The notes under the pieces are model-generated. The model saw only the letters and a program-made list of their open reading frames with translations. It made no database searches and was not told the origin of the DNA. From the NCBI RefSeq assembly GCF_052324685.1, contig NW_027506917.1, positions 62,001-126,000 of the forward strand: 64,000 nucleotides of DNA, in the 5' to 3' direction. This stretch comes from Brachyhypopomus gauderio. Its lineage: Eukaryota; Chordata; Actinopteri; Gymnotiformes; Hypopomidae. Made by a program: the position numbers and the translations under genes. Of the stretch, positions 57,717 to 64,000 are shown piece after piece; within the stretch, counting starts at the first letter, position 1; every line of letters begins with the position of its first letter.

Positions 57717-59509
57717 CAGTTTCAAAAACTGAGGAAATAAGGGATGAGGATACAGAGAGAAGGGAAAGTGAGATTGAACAAAGAGAGAACATGGCTAGTG
57801 AGGAGAGACAGGGAGAGCTAATACAACCCAGTGAGCCAGCAGCCAGTCAGCATAACCATCAGCCAGAAGCCAGCCAATCAGAGCTATTGAAAAAATTTAA
57901 GAGACAAGAAAGAATCATGAGGAAAACAAAGGCAGCACTACAAAAAATAAGGAAGGAAAATGCCACTCTCAAGAGACACAGAAAGTTAGGGACACAAAAC
58001 TTAAGAAAACGTTTTCAAAAGATCAAATGAAAGCATTAGGCAGACTAACCACAAAAGGGATGAAATTGAGCAATGAGACAATTAAGAAGGCGTTGAAAAT
58101 TGGCTTTACTGCTGGTGGGACAGGTTACAAGACCCTGCAGGAACTGCAAATTCCCCTGCCAGGAATAAGAACCCTACAGAGAAGGATACAATGCGTTAGA
58201 TTTGAGCCTGGTGTGCTGACAGAGGTGTTTGATTTCCTTAAACTGAAGGTAGATGGGTTGACAGAGATTGAACGGGAATGTGTGTTGACCTTGGATGAAA
58301 TGGCAATCACACCAAGTGTGGAGTTGCATATGCTTACCGGCAAACTCTACGGTGATGTGACTTTGCCAGGTCACACAGGAGTAGCAACACATGCTTGTGT
58401 CTTTATGCTGGCTGGAAGCACAAACACGGTGGAAGCAAGTAGTGGCATATCATTTCACTGGCAATACTACCAACAGAGCACAGTACAGGCCAATAATTAT
58501 TGAATTAATACAAAGGGCAGCATCCATAGGGCTACATGTGTTCAACGTCACCACTGACATGGGTAGCCCTAAGCAGGCCATGTGGAGATCCTTTGGGGTC
58601 AACCTCAATAAAACATCTGGGCCACATCCATCAACACCAGACAGACAACTTTATTTCATGCCTGATGTCCAGAGCCGGCCCTGACCAATGTGGTGCCCTA
58701 GGCGAGATTTTGGTTGGTGCCCCCTGCATCATCAATCATTGTGTTGATTGTGTCACTATTAAAGAAACAAATAAAAAGCAAATGACTTAAATATTACCAT
58801 ATAACAAGCAATAAATATAAAGGTGTTGCACAAAAAATATTTTAAAACTATTTTACATAACGTAGTGCAGAGAACAACTTTTAAATATTAATAATAAATT
58901 TAAAATAAAAATAAAAAAACTACTACCTGTTTTTCTGCCTTTTTGAGGTCTTTACAGGGAGATGTCACTCATTCTGTGGTGTACAGAGAAACAGTAACGA
59001 GGTGCGCAGAGCACGCGGGGGAGGGCGGGTTGGCGCGCGGGTGATAGGTGTCGTGTGTGGTTATTATAAGAATTATTAATTTGACTAATATTATTAAACA
59101 ATGAAATTATGATTATGTGGACTTTGCTTATTATTGCATCTTATTGAACTTAAAAGAGTTCAAGGCAGGTGCTCTTTGTCATCCTTCCCAAGACGCATAT
59201 GATTTCATTCACCAAATTGAGGAACTATTTAGGACCAAGACTGGTTCCTGCCTCATGGAACTCCCTGATGCAGTGAGGGTCTTGGAGAAACAAGCTCAGG
59301 CACTTTACAGTAAGCTTCCAGCTTGCTGTGAAGTACAAGACAAAATCATGAAAAGATTCATACGGCTAAGGTTGAGAATTGAAGCGGCAACAATACCAAA
59401 TGACAGAAAGAAGAAACAGTTAAAAGATGGTCATTTTGGAAGCAAGAGCCAATCCAGAAAGTTGAAAAACAACTCCAGGTGCCAAGCTTCAAAATCCGGC
59501 AACCCCTAA
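57717..59509 (+). pseudogene. thap9-like: THAP9/P-element-like transposase pseudogene, copy B
   Basis: 57717-58028: coiled-coil exon, here without the TGA seen in A and C (KRHRKLGTQNLRKRFQKIK) but ending in another stop. 58027-58669: transposase core with TLDEMAI, YGDVTLPGH and WKQVVAYHFTG. Then a hAT remnant, and the C-terminal block from about 59130 (CHPSQDAYDFIHQIEELFRT; KQAQALYSKLPACCEVQDKI) to the stop 59507-59509. The middle block present in A (18102-19067) has been deleted together with the right end of the hAT element. Confidence 0.85.
58670..59129. mobile_element. Non-autonomous hAT element, internally and right-end deleted, copy B
   Basis: The left terminus cagagccggccctgacc is preceded by ctgatgtc (58662-58669), as in A. 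Two deletions follow: A 17117-17769 is missing at about 58924, and the right end plus 1 kb of host sequence is missing at about 59129. Confidence 0.9.
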
Positions 59510-60489
59510 ACAGCTCCAAATGTGCCATCAAGCCCATTAGTCACTCCAACAGAAACATTTGGACTAATCATTGCTCCTACAACCCCCCCAGCCAACATCA
59601 CTACTCCTACACTCCTACAGCCAACATACGGCAGTGTAATAAACATTGATTTCTTATTGCTATTTGAAACTTACCTTGTTGTGTTTTCAATCTCATCATG
59701 GTCAGCACCCAATTATCCCACAGCAGGCAACTAATATACACCAACAAGATAAATTAAATACAACATAAATAATACAATAATAGAATACAAGTCTAGTATG
59801 GTTACATATGATTACATATATCATACTGTACTATAACATTTTAGTATGTTGTATTCCTCTTTAGTCTTGTAAGATTCATTGATCAAAAGTGCCACCCTAG
59901 TTTCAACTTACCTTGTGTTTTCAATCTCTCTTGATGACCTTCCCTCTCCCTTTGCCATCAATCCAAAGTCTGCTGAGCATAATACAGATAATAGTCAACA
60001 GAATAACAAAATCTACAAACACTTGATCTATAAATTACACTGTTGTGTACTATTTAGAAGTCTTAAATATGCATTCTAATCAATATCAGCAGTGATGTAT
60101 CACAAGAATGGCTCTCCTACTTATTGTGCGTTAGCTTAACGTTAGCTGGTACTCCAAAATGGATATCCTCATTTCAGCTCCTCGACCCAACACACTCTAC
60201 AATCACACTCAAATGTTATATTTAACCAATACTTAGCTGCCCCGCAAAAAACATCGCGTTTAGGTGAAATGGCATTAAGAGTGGAATTTACAATTAATAG
60301 GCTGTCAGTGGTTAATGTGAAATCTCGCTAACCGTATTCACGTTGCCTTAGCATACATTTAGTTCCCTAAATCTGCTTATTAAGAGGTGGATAATTCACT
60401 AAAATATTTTAATGCACATGTTAATTTGATTCTGATGTCCTTATAATACACAATCTGATTTTTTAAGCGTACTAACCTGTAAAAGTGTA
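59510..60489. other. Gene-free end of copy B
   Basis: Collinear with 22206-23192; no gene seen. Confidence 0.6.
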
Positions 60490-62700
60490 TCACAGATGGT
60501 CCACTGCTCCAGTTTGACTGCGCTGCTCGTATTTGCTGCTAACTTCCGGGAACTATTGACAGGCTCCACGATCTGCCATTGCTGTAAAAAAAACTGCTCC
60601 ATTGGAGTGAACGGAGTTGACGTGACTCTCTCTCTATATGGCTCTGCTGGGCCCGCTCACCCCCCCCCCCCCCCCCCCCCGGAAAAAGATTGAGATTGAG
60701 ACGACATTACAGCTTTAAAAACGCAATAAACCAGTAACATATGTACTAGATAACGTCTTAAGCAAAAATAAGGTTCCAACAAAATAAGGTTCACAGCTCC
60801 GTGTTCCTCGGGAGCGGAATATGTAAACAACACGCACGACGCCATCAAAGGACTGAATCGGAACTAGCTAGCGGTGGTACGCTAATGACAGCTAGCGTCG
60901 CCACAGCGGGCTACAGTTAAGCCCGCCCATTAAGATGGAAGAGATGATTGGTCAGTTTTGCTGTCATTTGAAACATCACAGTTAGCTCGTTAGTTTCCTG
61001 TTTACTTCCTAGAAACGTCAGAGGGCGTAATATGCCGACTTCAAGCTGATTGGTTTAGTAGCCTCACTATGCAAAATAGTAATGCATTGTGGTACCGAAA
61101 TCTTATTTTGCACAGGGAAAAAATGGAATAATGTTTAAACAGTTAATGTAGAACTAAAATATATATATGTAATATAGAACTATTCTGTTTCCTAAATATA
61201 TTTAGGTTAATATACTTTTTGGCATACCATCATCGAGACATATATGAATTTCCAGTGCTATATATAATGTACAAATGGCCTTCATCAACCATGTTGCAGG
61301 GAAGCGCTGGCTGTGTGCTCCCTTCAGAAGGAATGGGATTGAAGGTATGAGCTCCCAGTGACCTGCAACACATGGTTAGATGCCACCTTGCTTGTGGTGG
61401 CATCTAACCGTTATTTCTACTACAATGCGCAATTGTAATCTCCACATTGGGCCTTATCATCATGGGATACTTTGTTTCATTCGTTTTTAGCTACCACAAA
61501 ACTCCAGGCTGTGCACTTTTGTACACTGTGCTCAATGATTTCAAGCCCGTGTTGGCTGGTAGAAATCTGATCTAGAGCACAAACAAAAGTGACTCAAATT
61601 TGCTTTGACAAGATAGGATTTGTGTGTCCACACATCCCCCAAAAAAGCAGAGCTGTCACATTAAGGCGCAAAAATGAGTTTGACTGACTGTTTTACAATG
61701 TCAATGTAGCTGCTTTAAAGTTATCTAAAAAGGTGAGCTTCTGAACAAAAATACTGGATATGAGTTTAACAAAATTCAGACCTTTTTAGCTCCAGAATCA
61801 CTGCGAGAATAATCAGTCACTTCTTACAACTGTGATTGGCCAGGTAGTATTCATGCTGTGCATTGATTGGCTAGATAGAGGAGGGCCATGTACTGACTTA
61901 AACAACACAGTCACTAGAGCTGCCTCAACAAGCCAAATACAGGATTAGAGCTGCATGTATGAACATCACACACTGATAATGGAGTCAGACTGTGTTATGG
62001 TGCTTTATGTGAGCAATGTTGTGTGTGTGTGTGTGTTTCCCCAGGATCTGGTGTAAGAGTAAAGACACAATGCACACGGACATCAGATACAGTTTGTGAG
62101 CCACTGGAGAGTCACTACTGTACTGAGCAAGTCGGGGGCAGCTTGATGGTCACGTGATTCACGGAGGCTTCTGATAGTTCCAGGAAGTTCAATCTGAGCG
62201 TATAAACCCAGAGACAGAATCACGATTTGAGGATTGTGACCTTATAGCGAGCAAATTTAGGCTAATGTGAGAGCACATTGCTGTTTAATGCTTTGATTGT
62301 TTTATAATTGTTATATATTACTTTCATTTATATATTTAGAGGGACAGGAAGGGGTGAGAAATTCAGATCAGATTAATTTTCCAACATTAACATATCTTTA
62401 AATCATGGTGATTTCTGTAATCCCGTGGTATTGGGGACCCAAGTAATCTAAATGACTAACGTACATTTTCTGACTTTCAGATACGACAGAAGGAAATTCT
62501 TTGACTTCATTGTGCAGAAATCTGCTTTAAAAGGGTACATTAAAACACATTACATTTACATCCAGACGGTATATGACATGTTAAAATACATTGATAAATT
62601 ATATATAGCTTGTCTTTTTAATACACACTTATTTACAGCAATGAATTCATGAAATAAATCTCTAATAATCTCAAATATGAATATCATGTCAAGCAGTTTT
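60490..62700. other. Single-copy region, no gene supported
   Basis: It holds a poly-C tract (60660-60680), the hairpin at 61374-61409 and a GT run (62022-62037). Short ORFs have no recognised domain. An E-box/STAT-like cluster (cacgtg at 62152; ttccaggaa at 62180) is seen, but without evidence of function. Confidence 0.5.
61374..61409. repeat. Perfect 14-bp stem, 8-nt loop hairpin
   Basis: ggttagatgccacc (61374-61387) and ggtggcatctaacc (61396-61409) are exact complements around ttgcttgt. The stem does not extend with the flanks, so it is too short for a standard miRNA precursor. Confidence 0.9.
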
Positions 62701-62740
62701 TGTGTGTCCTTTCCTCCGTGTTGTTAGTGTAGTGTCCACC

Positions 62741-64000
62741 ATGGTTTCCTGTGCTGCATGGGGATGCTCCAATCGATCCGAGAAAGGAGCAAAAATGTAT
62801 GGTTTCCCCACTGATACTGAGAGGAGAAAAAAATGGTTGGCTCAACTCACCACGAGCAATTTTACCCTCACTAAAGATTAGAATAGCAAAAAAAAAATTT
62901 GAGGTAATCATCAAACACTCCATTGGCACTTTTCACAATAAACACACTATTGGAAAGCTTAATGCCTGATTTATTAAAATACAGAATAGTGAACAAAAAA
63001 AATCAAAGACTCCAGACAGACTCGGGTGCAGGGTGAGGGTGCTATCTAGTTGCAGGCTCCATTGAATCCCCTGTGGTTCTTTGGCTTAAAGAGAGAGAGG
63101 AGAAAAAGACAGGAGAAAATGATTATTATGAGTATTGATGTGATATGAATTTGAACTTGTTGCACAGCCTTGGTTGTTTTTTATACGTGTAATGAGTGTA
63201 TACATATCCAGTAAGTGTTCTCTAATACTGTGTATTCACCCACTATGGGATATGTATATGGGTAGACAAAACTGAGTTGTCATACGTGAGGAGTAAACTC
63301 ACATCACTCTGCAGGCACATTTTGAGGCAGAGCAGTTCATCAGAACCAAACAGGGCAAGACCAGGCTGAGAGCAGATGCTGTTCCCACCATTTTTGTGCA
63401 TCGCCCCGCACTCAGAAAGAGGAAGCCCCCTGCACTACGATGCACCACTGGACCTGTAAAGACAGGGCCCACAGCTGCTGATCATAGCTATAGTGTTAGA
63501 AGTGACCCAGGTATAATAAGTATGAACTCCTAATAATTATATTATTTCTTTAAGTGATAGAATATTTAAAAGGTAATCACAGTAAATAGTATATGTCTTT
63601 TATATCCAGCAGTTTCAAAAACTGAGGAAATAAGGGATGAGGATACAGAGAGAAGGGAAAGTGAGATTGAACAAAGAGAGAACATGGCTAGTGAGGAGAG
63701 ACAGGGAGAGCTAATACAACCCAGTGAGCCAGCAGCCAGTCAGCATAACCATCAGCCAGAAGCCAGCCAATCAGAGCTTTATAAATTTAAGAGACAAGAA
63801 AGAATCATGAGGAAAACAAAGGCAGCACTACAAAAAATAAGGAAGGAAAATGCCACTCTCAAGAGACACTGAAAGTTAGGGACACAAAACTTAAGAAAAC
63901 GTTTTCAAAAGATCAAATGAAAGCATTAGGCAGACTAACCACAAAAGGGATGAAATAGAGCAATGAGACAATTAAGAAGGCGTTGAAAATTGGCTTTACT
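62741..64000 (+). pseudogene. thap9-like: THAP9/P-element-like gene, copy C, with THAP exons (runs off window)
   Basis: Exon 1 starts at ATG 62741 in a good context (ccaccatgg) and encodes the first half of a THAP C2CH finger: MVSCAAWGCSNRSEKGAK, YGFPTD, KKWLAQLT. It hits TAG at 62879-62881, and the expected Cys near the donor at 62905 is replaced by an A-run. Exon 2 (63315-63510) gives the second half: AHFEAEQF and RLRADAVPTIF. It splices in phase to exon 3 (from 63610), the coiled-coil exon shared with A and B, whose frame ends at TGA 63868-63870; the transposase core begins at 63918 in another frame. THAP fingers bind DNA; this copy is inactive as it stands. Confidence 0.82.
63512..64000. 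repeat. Third partial copy (C) of the THAP9-like part of the duplication
   Basis: Sequence from tataataagtatgaactcc onward matches A from 15803 and B from 57619 almost exactly and runs off the window end. The upstream flank is different: in A and B a Tc1 element abuts this point, whereas here a THAP-encoding exon does. Confidence 0.93.

Larger units (their letters stand above)
42721..60489. repeat. Segmental duplication copy B
   Basis: This block is collinear with 1-23192 in the same orientation, about 42.7 kb downstream. It has a private 456-bp solo LTR (44077-44532), a private segment of about 125 bp near 52957-53088, and about 110 bp of extra sequence near 49045-49150. Compared with A it lacks the first integrase-like exon, about 270 bp between integrase and Ulp1 fragments, about 220 bp matching A 12085-12300, and two stretches around the hAT element at 58670. 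Homology ends near 60489, just after the motif cctgtaaaagtgt. Confidence 0.93.

Noticed and set aside
62150-62190. cacgtg and ttccaggaa motifs as an enhancer
   Set aside because: Short degenerate motifs expected by chance in 64 kb; no gene start nearby.

Overview
This is vertebrate nuclear DNA, almost certainly from a teleost fish. The reasons are GT-AG introns, AT and GT microsatellites, a tRNA-derived SINE, two Tc1-like families, several hAT families, an L2/CR1-type LINE, a THAP9/P-element-like transposase, and a PIM-like kinase gene of the kind that is expanded in fish. The species cannot be named from the sequence. There are no bacterial-style operons.

Layout. (1) 1-23192 is copy A of a large direct duplication. 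(2) 23193-42720 is a single-copy spacer. (3) 42721-60489 is copy B. (4) 60490-63511 is single-copy. (5) 63512-64000 begins a third copy (C) of one part of the duplicated unit. A and B share the same order: SINE; integrase-like plus Ulp1-like exon fragments; a dead hAT transposase; a Tc1 element; a repeat-rich gene desert; a PIM-like kinase gene on the minus strand; a second Tc1 family; and a THAP9-like transposase pseudogene. They differ by insertions and deletions that can be read directly. A has a Crypton-like insertion (7530-8507) and a LINE (19242-21996), both absent from B. B has a solo LTR (44077-44532) absent from A. B has also lost about 1.1 kb and 0.65 kb inside and beside a hAT insertion that both copies share.

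Probably functional genes. The PIM-like kinase (exons at 8585-10732, and again at 50490-52620, minus strand) closes in frame over six exons to at least 286 residues in both copies and keeps all the catalytic motifs. A seven-exon gene at 29741-33180 (+) lies downstream of a TATA box and two CCAAT boxes carried on a tandem repeat. Its exons close in frame to 351 residues, and I do not recognise the protein. It is the best candidate here for something undescribed. Between 34.1 and 39.7 kb are fragments of another unrecognised exon family: one 171-nt terminal exon in inverted duplicate, and another exon in direct duplicate.

The rest is mobile-element derived or non-coding. The THAP9-like locus is informative. 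Copy C keeps the two THAP zinc-finger exons that A and B lack, and the sequence shared with A and B starts exactly at the TA dinucleotide where a Tc1 element sits in A and B.

Exon boundaries were inferred by eye from splice signals, reading phase and homology. No search or alignment program was run.
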